Source: Pseudorhodoplanes sp. (lineage in GTDB: Bacteria; Pseudomonadota; Alphaproteobacteria; Rhizobiales; Xanthobacteraceae). From it: DNA of 16,832 nucleotides. Both the position numbers and the translations under genes were made by a program. The notes under the pieces were generated by a model. It was not told where the DNA came from. It worked only from the letters and a program-made list of their open reading frames with translations, and ran no database searches. The stretch's first letter is position 1. Each line of letters opens with the position of its first letter. The stretch is from the NCBI GenBank assembly GCA_008933495.1, contig WBUW01000018.1, positions 1 through 16,832 of the forward strand, given 5' to 3'. Shown here in pieces: positions 7,749-14,935 of this stretch.

Positions 7749-8038
7749 TGCTGGCTCCCGCCCCTGGGGCGGCATCGGCGGGTTAATTCCCGCAACCGGT
7801 TTGCAGATTGACCGGCGAAGCTGTGATTATCAGCACTGCCGGCGGTTGCGCAAGAATGCGCGCGGCTTGGCTTGTGTGCCTGATGCCGGGCCGCAACCAC
7901 GTCGTCGCAGCCTGTTCTCGGCGCTTGAGCCGACGGAGAAATTGTTGCAATCGGGGTGCCCGACCGCCCTGCGGCCGGACCGGTTCTCGCGGGCCCTCAT
8001 CCGTCCGGCCCGACACTCATGACCAAGCGGAGACGGCA

Positions 8039-8425
8039 ATGCGATTGGCGGGGCTGGTCTTGTTTGTCCTTTTTGTTGCGGGTACGCCCGCGCCCGCCAT
8101 GGATGCGCGCTTCAAGGCCATGCTCAAGACGCTCGATCCGGAGCTGCGGCTGGAACAGGTTTGCGACGCCGAAGCCATGCGCACGATCGGCAAGGACCGC
8201 AATGCCTACCGGCCCGATCGCGCGATGATCGGCGCGCTCGCGCGTCCCCAGATTCATGGCGACACGATCGTCGGCTCGGGAGGCGCATTCCGCAGCCGGG
8301 GCAAATGGTACGGCTTCTCGTTTACCTGCGAGGCGGCGCCTGACCGGCTGTCGGTTCAGTCGTTCGATTTCAAGATCGGCGTGCCGATTCCCGAGGAAAA
8401 GTGGTCGGCTTACGGGCTGTGGTGA
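8039..8425 (+). CDS. DUF930 domain-containing secreted protein
   Basis: This 128-residue protein has a signal peptide at about 1-20 (RLAGLVLFVLFVAGTPAPA), so it is probably periplasmic. The mature part carries the DUF930 pattern seen in Rhizobiales: LDPELRLEQVCDAEAM (about 32-47), a central GAFRSRGKWYGFSFTCE (about 82-98) and a terminal EEKWSAYGLW. Two cysteines, C42 and C97, could form a disulfide. The ATG at 8039 has GGAG about 8 nt upstream. It stands alone between the divergent RNase D gene and tRNA-Leu. No function is known; the family is largely confined to this order. Confidence 0.85.
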   Translation: MRLAGLVLFVLFVAGTPAPAMDARFKAMLKTLDPELRLEQVCDAEAMRTIGKDRNAYRPDRAMIGALARPQIHGDTIVGSGGAFRSRGKWYGFSFTCEAAPDRLSVQSFDFKIGVPIPEEKWSAYGLW

Positions 8426-8470
8426 AAGGTCCGCTCCCGGCGCCGCATGCGGGCCGCCACGCCAGGAAAA

Positions 8471-8555
8471 TGGTGCCCAGGAGAGGACTCGAACCTCCAC
8501 GGCTTGCGCCACTGGTACCTGAAACCAGCGCGTCTACCAATTCCGCCACCTGGGC
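8471..8555 (-). tRNA. tRNA-Leu (anticodon CAG)
   Basis: This is an 85-nt class II tRNA with encoded CCA. The acceptor arms GCCCAGG/CCTGGGC pair perfectly, the D arm contains GGAATTGGTAGAC, and the anticodon stem CTGGT/ACCAG holds loop TTCAGGT, giving anticodon CAG. A long variable arm (TGGCGCAAGCCG region) is present as expected for leucine. The T arm has GGTTCGAGTCC. Confidence 0.97.
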
Positions 8556-8659
8556 AACGCGGCACACATAAGTGCCGGGGTTCGGCCTTGTCAATCGAAG
8601 AGGGTTGGTCTCTAACCACGGCAGACTTGACCTGCCTTCGCGACCGCACGGATAGCCCG

Positions 8660-9631
8660 ATGAGCCTCCAGACCAGCACCGACACCCTCGTTACCGTTTT
8701 CGGCGGTTCCGGCTTTCTCGGCCGCCATCTCGTTCGTGCCCTGGCCAGACGGCGCTACCGCATCCGGGTCGCGGTCCGGCGCCCCGATCTCGCCGGACAC
8801 CTGCAACCGCTGGGGACGGTCGGTCAGATTCATGCCGTCCAGGCCAATGTGCGCTATCCGGCCTCGGTCGAGGCCGCCGTACGGGGATCGTCAGTCGTCG
8901 TCAATCTCGTGGCCATCCTGTACGAGCGCGGGGCGCAGCATTTCGAGGTCGTTCATACGCTCGGTTCCGAGCGGGTGGCGCTTGCGGCGGCCGCCCACGG
9001 CGCGCGGGTGATCCATGTCTCGGCCATCGGCGCCGACGAGAACTCTCGTTCGGCCTACGCGCGCACCAAGGCGCAGGGCGAAAAGCTGGTCCTGGCGGCC
9101 GAGCCCGGCGCCACGATTTTCCGCCCCTCGGTGCTGTTCGGGCCGGAAGACGATTTCTTCAACCGTTTCGCCTCGCTCGCGCGCTTTACGCCGGTGCTTC
9201 CACTGATCGGGGGCGGGAGAACGAAGTTCCAGCCCGCCTATGCCGCCGACGTGGCCGAGGCCATTGCGCTTGCCGTCGACGGCAGGACCAAGGCCGGCAC
9301 GACCTATGAGCTGGGCGGGCCGGAAGTGCGGACATTCCGCCAATTGATGGAGTACGTGCTGGCGACCACCGGGCGCAAACGTCTGCTGGTGCCGGTCCCG
9401 TTCCTGCTCGCCCGCCTCCAGGCGGCCGTCCTGCAATTCCTCCCGAATCCGCCGCTGACGCCCGACCAGGTCGAACTGCTGCGCTACGACAATATCGTGT
9501 CGGAAGAAGCGGCGCGCGAGCGACACACCTTCGAAGGCCTCGGCATCGCACCGACGACCATAGAGGCAGTCGCGCCGAGCTATCTGTGGCGCTTCCGCAA
9601 GGCCGGACAATTCCAGACCGGCCCGGCCTGA
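8660..9631 (+). CDS. Complex I NDUFA9-like NAD(P)-binding protein
   Basis: This is a 323-residue extended/atypical short-chain dehydrogenase. The Rossmann glycine motif is GGSGFLG (15-21), and the family's Y-x-x-x-K is Y133-K137 (YARTK). Its closest named relatives are the complex I accessory subunit NDUFA9 and bacterial counterparts, which bind NADPH and assist assembly or stability of NADH:quinone oxidoreductase; enzymatic turnover has not been shown for them. The start at 8660 places the glycine loop at the usual position; the ribosome site is weak. It ends 3 bp before the stop of the convergent uppP gene. No nuo genes are in the window, so the complex I role is by homology only. Confidence 0.88.
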   Translation: MSLQTSTDTLVTVFGGSGFLGRHLVRALARRRYRIRVAVRRPDLAGHLQPLGTVGQIHAVQANVRYPASVEAAVRGSSVVVNLVAILYERGAQHFEVVHTLGSERVALAAAAHGARVIHVSAIGADENSRSAYARTKAQGEKLVLAAEPGATIFRPSVLFGPEDDFFNRFASLARFTPVLPLIGGGRTKFQPAYAADVAEAIALAVDGRTKAGTTYELGGPEVRTFRQLMEYVLATTGRKRLLVPVPFLLARLQAAVLQFLPNPPLTPDQVELLRYDNIVSEEAARERHTFEGLGIAPTTIEAVAPSYLWRFRKAGQFQTGPA

Positions 9632-9634
9632 CCG

Positions 9635-10441
9635 TCAGCCACCGAGCGCAAGCCCGATCAGCCCCAACGTTCCCACGACCACGCGCCACCACGCGAACAG
9701 CGCAAAGCCGTGGCGCGAGACATAATCGAGGAACGTCTTCACCACGATGAAGCCCATGATGAACGAGCTGACAAAGCCGAAGGCAACGATCAAGGTATTG
9801 TCGGCGGTCATCTGTCCATAATTCTTGTAGAGATCGTAGGCGAAGGCGCCCGCCATCGTGGGCATGGCGAGAAAGAAGGAAAATTCGGCTGCCGAGCGTT
9901 TGTCGGCGCCGAGCAGCATCGCCGAAACGATCGTCGTGCCCGAGCGTGACACGCCCGGGATCATGGCGAGACATTGGAAGATGCCGATCAACAGGTACAT
10001 CCCGAGCGTGAACCGCGTCGCTTCGCGATGGCGCGGCGACAGGTCGAGCTGATCGACCCAGAGCAGGACGGCGCCGCCCAGAATCAATGTGAAACACACG
10101 ATCCAGGGATTGAACAGTACACCCTTGATAAACGAATACGCCGCCGCGCCGATAACCGCCGCCGGCAGGAAGGCCAGCAATACGCCGAGGATGAAGCGCC
10201 GCGCCGCCGGGTCGGAGAAAGCGCCGATGAAGATACGCCAAAGTTTGGCGAAATAGATCGAGAGGATGGCGAGGATGGCGCCGAGCTGGATCAGCACCAC
10301 GAAGGTCTTGCCGAATTCGTCGTCGGAAAACCCGAAGAAGCGCTCAAGGAGCAGCAGATGGCCGGTCGACGAAACCGGCAGGAACTCGGTCAGCCCCTCG
10401 ACAATGCCGAGAAATCCGGCCGTGAGCAGATCGGACAACAT
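9635..10441 (-). CDS. uppP: Undecaprenyl-diphosphatase UppP (BacA)
   Basis: This is a 268-residue polytopic inner-membrane enzyme that dephosphorylates undecaprenyl pyrophosphate, returning the lipid carrier for peptidoglycan and O-antigen synthesis; overexpression gives bacitracin resistance. Both signature segments are present: EGLTEFLPVSSTGHL (15-29) and PGVSRSGTT (162-170), which contribute Glu, Ser and Arg to the active site. The rest is a series of hydrophobic helices with a re-entrant repeat. Length equals the family norm. The ATG at 10441 opens into a divergent intergenic region shared with fzlA. Confidence 0.97.
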   Translation of the reverse strand: MLSDLLTAGFLGIVEGLTEFLPVSSTGHLLLLERFFGFSDDEFGKTFVVLIQLGAILAILSIYFAKLWRIFIGAFSDPAARRFILGVLLAFLPAAVIGAAAYSFIKGVLFNPWIVCFTLILGGAVLLWVDQLDLSPRHREATRFTLGMYLLIGIFQCLAMIPGVSRSGTTIVSAMLLGADKRSAAEFSFFLAMPTMAGAFAYDLYKNYGQMTADNTLIVAFGFVSSFIMGFIVVKTFLDYVSRHGFALFAWWRVVVGTLGLIGLALGG

Positions 10442-10491
10442 GGCGCTCTCCGGGGAAAGATGGTGTCACGGTAGGGACCGCGCGGCGGGAC

Positions 10492-10536
10492 GCTAAAGCG
10501 GGATGACTTTTCCTCGAATCATCATCCCGCTTTAGC
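10492..10536. repeat. Palindromic intergenic element 1 (15-bp perfect arms)
   Basis: GCTAAAGCGGGATGA at 10492-10506 is exactly inverted at 10522-10536 with a 15-nt loop, and a run of five T follows at 10537-10541. It looks like a terminator, but both flanking genes (uppP minus, fzlA plus) are transcribed away from it, so a dispersed repeat is the better reading. From memory, similar AAAGCGGGATGA palindromes are scattered in Rhizobiales genomes. Confidence 0.75.
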
Positions 10537-10543
10537 TTTTTGT

Positions 10544-10596
10544 TTGAGCATGATCTTTTCCGAAAATCGCTTCACACTTTTCGGGATCATGCTCAA
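10544..10596. repeat. Palindromic intergenic element 2 (GAGCATGATC family)
   Basis: TTGAGCATGATC at 10544-10555 is inverted at 10585-10596, and an inner pair CCGAAAA (10560-10566) / TTTTCGG (10578-10584) continues the stem, leaving an 11-nt loop. It lies only 7 bp from element 1. The arms and loop resemble a very common intergenic repeat of Bradyrhizobium-like genomes (recalled, not searched). It may be a non-autonomous palindromic repeat spread with element 1 as a unit. Confidence 0.75.
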
Positions 10597-10680
10597 GCTC
10601 TAGGCGATTTCGCACAAAACCGGGAGATATCATTTCTGTAAAGTCGCGCGCCCTCAACAGTTTGCCGCTTTTCGTTCCTC

Positions 10681-10699
10681 TATAATCAGATATTGAGGA
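10681..10699 (+). promoter_or_regulatory. Possible fzlA -10 box and ribosome site
   Basis: A perfect TATAAT (10681-10686) and GAGGA (10695-10699) precede the fzlA ATG at 10713. The best -35 candidate, TTGCCG at 10662-10667, is only 13 bp upstream, which is short for a sigma-70 promoter, so the assignment is weak and rests mostly on the -10 box and position. Confidence 0.35.
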
Positions 10700-10712
10700 C
10701 GATTCGCCGCGC

Positions 10713-11405
10713 ATGTTGACGCTTTTTCATCATCCGGTCTGCCCGCATTCGCGTTTCGTGCGCCTGGTGCTCGGCGAGTTCAGCCTCGATGTGCGGCTCG
10801 CCGAGGAACACTTCTGGGAACGGCGCGAGGCGTTCCTCATGATCAACCCGGCCGGCACGACCCCCGTCCTGGTCGAGGAAGGACGCCCGGCGATTCCGGG
10901 CGCGGGTGTCATCGCCGAATATCTCGACGAGACCCGCGGCGCCATGCTGGGGCGGCACCGGCTGCTGCCGGGGGATGCATTGGCACGCGTCGAGGTCCGC
11001 CGCCTCACATCCTGGTTCAACGACAAGATGTTCGAGGAAGTGTCAGGTCCGCTGGTGCGGGAGCGTTTCTACAAGCGCCATATGCCGCCCGAAAAGGGCG
11101 GCGGTTCGCCGGACACCGAGATGATCCGTGCCGCGCGCGCCAACATCCGGTATCATCTGGCCTATGTCGGCTGGTTGATCGGCCGACACGATTGGCTTGC
11201 AGGCGAACAGATGAGCTATGCCGATCTCGCCGCCGCCGCCCACTTCTCCGTGGTCGATTATTTTGGTGACGTGCCTTGGAACGAAGACGAAACGGCCAAA
11301 AACTGGTACGCGCGGATGAAGTCGCGCCCCTCGTTCCGTCCGATCCTTGCGGAAACAGTGACGGGCATCGCTCCGTCGGCAACCTACGCCGATCTCGACT
11401 TCTGA
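10713..11405 (+). CDS. fzlA: FtsZ-localized protein A (FzlA), GST-fold division factor
   Basis: This 230-residue protein has the glutathione S-transferase fold: a thioredoxin-like N-terminal domain (about 1-80, starting LTLFHHPVCPHSRFVRLVLGE, with the cis-Pro region NPAGTTPVL) and an all-helical C-terminal domain (about 90-220). Length and N-terminal sequence match Caulobacter FzlA, which binds and curves FtsZ filaments and promotes constriction and activation of septal wall synthesis; FzlA does not behave as a true GST. The end (APSATYADLDF) corresponds to the conserved tail reported important for division. A GAGGA lies 13 nt before the ATG. It is followed directly by queG. A generic GST is the alternative, but order with queG supports FzlA. 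Confidence 0.88.
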   Translation: MLTLFHHPVCPHSRFVRLVLGEFSLDVRLAEEHFWERREAFLMINPAGTTPVLVEEGRPAIPGAGVIAEYLDETRGAMLGRHRLLPGDALARVEVRRLTSWFNDKMFEEVSGPLVRERFYKRHMPPEKGGGSPDTEMIRAARANIRYHLAYVGWLIGRHDWLAGEQMSYADLAAAAHFSVVDYFGDVPWNEDETAKNWYARMKSRPSFRPILAETVTGIAPSATYADLDF

Positions 11406-12550
11406 GCGATGCGGCCGCGATCAAATCGGCTCTGAGGGCAGAGGCGCTCAGGCAGGGTTTCGATGCGTTCGGCGTGGCCGCGCCGAACTCCATTCCGCAA
11501 GCCGAGGACCGCCTGCAGCATTTCCTTGCCGCGGGCTCGCACGGCGACATGGACTGGCTGGCGCGCAACGCCGCGCGCCGTGCCGATCCGCACCAGCTCT
11601 GGCCGGAGGTGCGCGCCGTCATCATGCTCGGCGTCAACTACGGACCCGACGGCGACCCGCTCGCCATTCTCAAGGCGAACGGCGGCGCCGCGATTTCGGT
11701 CTATGCCAAAGGCGACGACTATCACGACGTGATCAAGCCGCGCCTGAAAGCGCTGGCCCGCTTTCTGGTGGCGCAGGCCGGCGGCGATGTGAAGGTTTTC
11801 GTCGACACCGCGCCCGTCATGGAAAAACCGCTTGCCGCCCGCGCCGGACTGGGCTGGCAGGGCAAGCATACCAACCTCGTCTCGCGCGAATTCGGCTCCT
11901 GGCTGTTTCTGGGGGCGATCTTCACGGCCCTCGATCTGCCCGCCGACGAACCGGTCGACGATCATTGCGGCTCCTGCCGCACCTGCCTCGATGTCTGCCC
12001 GACGCAAGCCTTTCCCGCGCCCTACCGCCTCGATGCGCGGCGCTGCGTCTCCTACCTGACGATCGAACACAAGGGACCTGTTCCGCGTAATTTGCGCGCT
12101 GCCATGGGCAACCGGATTTACGGCTGCGACGATTGCCTGGCAGTTTGCCCATGGAACAAGTTCGCCCAGCAGGGCCGCGACGCAAAACTTGCCGCGCGTG
12201 AGACCTTGCGCGCGCCGGCGCTGGCCGATCTCGTGCGCCTCGACGATGCGCAGTTCCGCGCCCTGTTTTCAAAGACGGCGATCAAACGCACCGGACGCGA
12301 CCGCTTCGTGCGCAACGTCCTGATCGCGATCGGAAACAGCGGGGACCGCGCGTTCCTGCGCGAGGTGCGCGACCGGCTTGACGACCAGTCCGCGCTTGTG
12401 CGCGGGGCGGCAGTGTGGGCCCTGGCGCGGCTCGCCGATGCGCGCACCTTTGCCGATCTGGCGGCGCGATATCGCGACGACCCCGACCCGGACGTTCGCG
12501 CAGAATGGGATGCCGGCGCACATGCGTCCGTCCCGATCGGGCATCAGTAG
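11402..12550 (+). CDS. queG: Epoxyqueuosine reductase QueG
   Basis: QueG reduces epoxyqueuosine to queuosine at the wobble position of tRNAs, using cobalamin and two [4Fe-4S] clusters. Counting from 11402, the DUF1730 domain includes D135 in VDTAPVMEKPLAARAGLGW (catalytic Asp region). The ferredoxin cysteines are C189, C192, C195, C199 and C242, C245, C249 (with C215), and HEAT-like repeats fill about 310-375. It has 382 residues, a normal length. The start is the oddity: the reading frame has no ATG or GTG near the expected N-terminus. A CTG at 11402 overlaps the fzlA TGA exactly where ATGA overlaps usually occur, and would start LSDAAAIKSALR. The only other upstream candidate is TTG at 11276, which adds 42 unlikely residues. 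Confidence 0.93.
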   Translation: MSDAAAIKSALRAEALRQGFDAFGVAAPNSIPQAEDRLQHFLAAGSHGDMDWLARNAARRADPHQLWPEVRAVIMLGVNYGPDGDPLAILKANGGAAISVYAKGDDYHDVIKPRLKALARFLVAQAGGDVKVFVDTAPVMEKPLAARAGLGWQGKHTNLVSREFGSWLFLGAIFTALDLPADEPVDDHCGSCRTCLDVCPTQAFPAPYRLDARRCVSYLTIEHKGPVPRNLRAAMGNRIYGCDDCLAVCPWNKFAQQGRDAKLAARETLRAPALADLVRLDDAQFRALFSKTAIKRTGRDRFVRNVLIAIGNSGDRAFLREVRDRLDDQSALVRGAAVWALARLADARTFADLAARYRDDPDPDVRAEWDAGAHASVPIGHQ

Positions 12551-13545
12551 CCATCCCCCCAGCGCGCATGGCGCAGGCGCGCGAACGCGGTGCGGTCGCG
12601 CCGGGCTACCGCGACATCGGCAATCCCGTCGGCGCGGCATAGCTTGAGCGTCAGGCCCGCCTTGTTCCGGCGCGGCGGCGCAAGCACGCGGCCGCCCGCT
12701 CTCGCGCCGATGACGTGCGGACGCGCGACCACGAGGTACGAAAACTTCTCGTCTTCGAACGGCACCGTTGCGGTCTTGGCCAGCATGTGATCGCGCGAGC
12801 GCGGCAGGCGCGCGGCGAAATGGCACCAGTCGGGCATCCGCAGCGGACACACATGAGCGTGCGGACACGGCGCAAGGACGGCAGCACCCTCGGCGATCAA
12901 GCGTTCGCGCGCGGTCATGATGCGTTTGTACCCGGCCGGGGTGCCGGGCTCCACAAGCACGAATAGCCCCGCACACGCCATCCAGAGCCGCGCCGCAACC
13001 TCTTCGCAGGCAGAATCTGCAAGCTCGGCCAGGACATAGGCGGCGATCGCGAGATCGGATTCCGGAAGCGGCGCATCGCCGCGCACGAAGTCGCCGAGCG
13101 CGGACGTCGAATCGCGCAGCGCGGGATGAACGCTGTCGCGCGCCAGGCGTCGCGCCAGATCGATGAAGGCAGGACTGGCATCCATCATGCTGATGCTGGC
13201 CAGCGTCGGATAGCGCTCCGCGCACGCCCAGCTCGCCGTGCCCGGCCCCGCCCCGGCATCCAACGACGTATGCGGAGAGAAGTCCGGCGCGCGGCGCGCC
13301 GCCTCCGCCAGCACGGCCGCGACGGCCGCATAGGTCGCCGGCATTCGGGCCAACGTGTAGGCAAGGGCGCCGGTCTCGTCGGCGATCGCTTCGCGGGAAT
13401 TGCCGCCGGCGCGATAGATTTCCGACAGTCGCGCGGCCTTTGCGACGAGCGCGGAGCGTGGACGGCCTTCCAGCAGGCGGCCGATGGCGGCGCGCAAATC
13501 CCACGGCAGACCGGCGTTCACGGCCGCGGCCCCATCGGCGATCAA
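12544..13545 (-). CDS. Rsm22-family small ribosomal subunit methyltransferase-like protein
   Basis: This 333-residue protein belongs to the Rsm22/METTL17 family, needed in mitochondria for small-subunit assembly; the role in bacteria is little studied. A SAM-type Rossmann domain is seen with LDAGAGPGT (about 95-103). A four-cysteine set, C227 and C233 in CPHAHVC, C241 in DWCHF, and C303 in LKLC, corresponds to the iron-sulfur ligand pattern reported for the eukaryotic members. Its start overlaps the end of the DUF2948 gene (ATGA, 13542-13545). Its 3' end overlaps queG by 7 bp in a convergent arrangement. Methyl transfer is not certain, since eukaryotic homologues may act as assembly factors. 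Confidence 0.9.
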   Translation of the reverse strand: MIADGAAAVNAGLPWDLRAAIGRLLEGRPRSALVAKAARLSEIYRAGGNSREAIADETGALAYTLARMPATYAAVAAVLAEAARRAPDFSPHTSLDAGAGPGTASWACAERYPTLASISMMDASPAFIDLARRLARDSVHPALRDSTSALGDFVRGDAPLPESDLAIAAYVLAELADSACEEVAARLWMACAGLFVLVEPGTPAGYKRIMTARERLIAEGAAVLAPCPHAHVCPLRMPDWCHFAARLPRSRDHMLAKTATVPFEDEKFSYLVVARPHVIGARAGGRVLAPPRRNKAGLTLKLCRADGIADVAVARRDRTAFARLRHARWGDGY

Positions 13546-14057
13546 GCGAGCCGCGTCTTGGGCCGATCTGTATCCGGGCTGTCCGACGTGGAACTGCCGG
13601 TCTTGCTATTGTCAGGCGCGCTTGCCCCGCTTTCATGGTGGGGACAACCAGATGCCGCCCAGACCGGCCCGAGATCGACGAATTCGGTCTCGACGCACTC
13701 GACATCGAGCCGCAGCGCCGCACCGCCGGAAAACAGCAGCGTCACCGTCCCGGCCGGCGTATCGGTTTCGGCGAATTCCAGCGCGAGCAGATTGAGGACC
13801 TTATCCTTGTCGGCCGGCGACACGTTCCTCGCCCGGAACGACACGACGCGATCGAAGCGCAGGGCCGCCCGGCGACGCCGCCATGCCGGATTCGCCCCGC
13901 TCGCCGCCTCCCAGTCGAAGCGGTTTAATCCGATCACAAGACGATGCTCGAACGGCCGCCAGATGATGTCCTCGACGCGCACCACCGCATCCTGCAGATG
14001 CGCGGACACGACTTCGAGATCCTCCTTGTCGAGGGCAATGAGCTTGAGCGGGTCCAT
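13542..14057 (-). CDS. DUF2948 family protein
   Basis: This 171-residue protein starts with the DUF2948 pattern LKLIALDKEDLEVVSAHLQDAVVRV (about 4-28), then HRLVIGLNRFDWE (about 38-50) and RRRAALRFDRVVSF (about 60-74). The family is alphaproteobacterial, about 140-150 residues, of unknown function, and commonly located next to murA and hisD. Here a Ser/Thr/Asp-rich tail of about 30 residues extends beyond the usual end and overlaps the start of rsm22. There is no signal peptide. The ATG at 14057 follows CAGGA at about 12 nt. The 94-bp gap to the upstream DUF3574 gene could hold its own promoter. Confidence 0.85.
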   Translation of the reverse strand: MDPLKLIALDKEDLEVVSAHLQDAVVRVEDIIWRPFEHRLVIGLNRFDWEAASGANPAWRRRRAALRFDRVVSFRARNVSPADKDKVLNLLALEFAETDTPAGTVTLLFSGGAALRLDVECVETEFVDLGPVWAASGCPHHESGASAPDNSKTGSSTSDSPDTDRPKTRLA

Positions 14058-14151
14058 GGTGGTGCCGGTCCTGCGGATCGTTCGCGTATCATTCGCGCAT
14101 CAATTACAAATTAGGAAGCGGCGCGCCGATGCGCAAGACTCGCGGCCGGCG

Positions 14152-14589
14152 CTACAGGAACGAAACGCAGGCCGGCCGCACCACCACGCCGACGGCCTGC
14201 TGCCGGAAACGCTTCTTGTAAGCTGCCGCGACGGCATCGATCTTGGCCTGGTCGCGCTCCGGGTCGCCGATGACAATGGCGACGATCTTGCTCGGTTCGC
14301 GCACAACGCGCTTACGCACCGGGTCGAGCCATTGACCGGCGGCATCGATGATCGTGAGTCCGTCCGGAAACCGCGGCGTGAGTTCGCGATCGACGAACCG
14401 CGTCCAGGCCGCTTCGCTGACGCCGAGGCGGTCGCCGATCTTGCGGCCGAACATCAGTTCGGCGACGGCGGCGCTTTTCTGGTCGGTCCGGCAGGCGAGT
14501 TGCGCCGCTGCCGGCGTCACGAGCGCTTCCGAACAGACGGCGAGGAAAGCCGCGACCGCAGAAATCCATCGCGCCGCGAGCGCCGTCAT
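14152..14589 (-). CDS. DUF3574 domain-containing exported protein
   Basis: This 145-residue protein has a signal peptide at about 1-29 (core ISAVAAFLAVCSEALV, cleavage after AAA). The DUF3574 domain is recognised by AELMFGRKIGD (about 43-53), VSEAAWTRFVD, the hallmark TPRFPDGLTIIDAAGQW (71-87) and SKIVAIVIGD (100-109). Mature cysteines C33 and C141 lie at the two ends and may form a disulfide. The start is taken as the ATG at 14589, which overlaps the stop of the ACP-like gene (ATGA), rather than a TTG two codons earlier. The family has no assigned function; the tight coupling suggests both products act together in the periplasm. Confidence 0.85.
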   Translation of the reverse strand: MTALAARWISAVAAFLAVCSEALVTPAAAQLACRTDQKSAAVAELMFGRKIGDRLGVSEAAWTRFVDRELTPRFPDGLTIIDAAGQWLDPVRKRVVREPSKIVAIVIGDPERDQAKIDAVAAAYKKRFRQQAVGVVVRPACVSFL

Positions 14590-14906
14590 CGACAACCCGT
14601 TTTCGCATTCCGGTTCGCGAACGCCACCATGTCGCCGACCGTCTTCAGCCTGTCCGCCTCGTCGTCCGGAATTTCAATTTTGAAAAGCTCCTCCATGGCG
14701 AGGACGAGTTCCACCTGGTCGAGATCGTCGGCGCCGAGATCCTTTTCCAGGTTCGCCCGGGGGACGACTTTGGGGTTCTCGACATCGAAATGGTCGGCGA
14801 TGAGGCCGGTCACGGCACCCTGGCAACCGGCGACGCTGAGAGATGTCGCGGAACGCGCGACGGTGCATGTCACGAGCAGTGCCAGCGCAATCCGGAGCAA
14901 AGCCAT
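14586..14906 (-). CDS. Exported acyl-carrier-protein-like protein lacking the phosphopantetheine serine
   Basis: This 106-residue protein has a hydrophobic N-terminal export signal (LLRIALALLVTCTV, about 3-16). An ACP-like domain follows at about 29-100: VTGLIADHFDV, the carrier motif DLGADDLDQVELVLAMEE (56-73) and FKIEIPDDEADRLKTVGD. In true ACPs the motif reads GADSLD and the Ser carries 4'-phosphopantetheine; here residue 61 is Asp, so no prosthetic group can attach. C28 sits in VAGC, a possible lipobox, though an Arg and about 10 residues separate it from the hydrophobic core, so cleavage near ARSA by signal peptidase I is equally likely. C105 near the C-terminus could pair with C28. It follows murA by 29 bp and overlaps the DUF3574 gene. 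Function unknown. Confidence 0.85.
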   Translation of the reverse strand: MALLRIALALLVTCTVARSATSLSVAGCQGAVTGLIADHFDVENPKVVPRANLEKDLGADDLDQVELVLAMEELFKIEIPDDEADRLKTVGDMVAFANRNAKTGCR

Positions 14907-14935
14907 TCAGCGCCTCCTGGCAGGCACGAAGGCGA

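Noticed and set aside
7749..7775. Upstream ATG of RNase D (nine extra residues)
   Set aside because: The downstream ATG at 7748 has a well-spaced GGGAG and begins at the family's usual first residue.
10492..10541. Perfect hairpin plus T-run as an intrinsic terminator
   Set aside because: Both neighbouring genes are transcribed away from it, so no known transcript needs ending there; treated as a dispersed palindrome.
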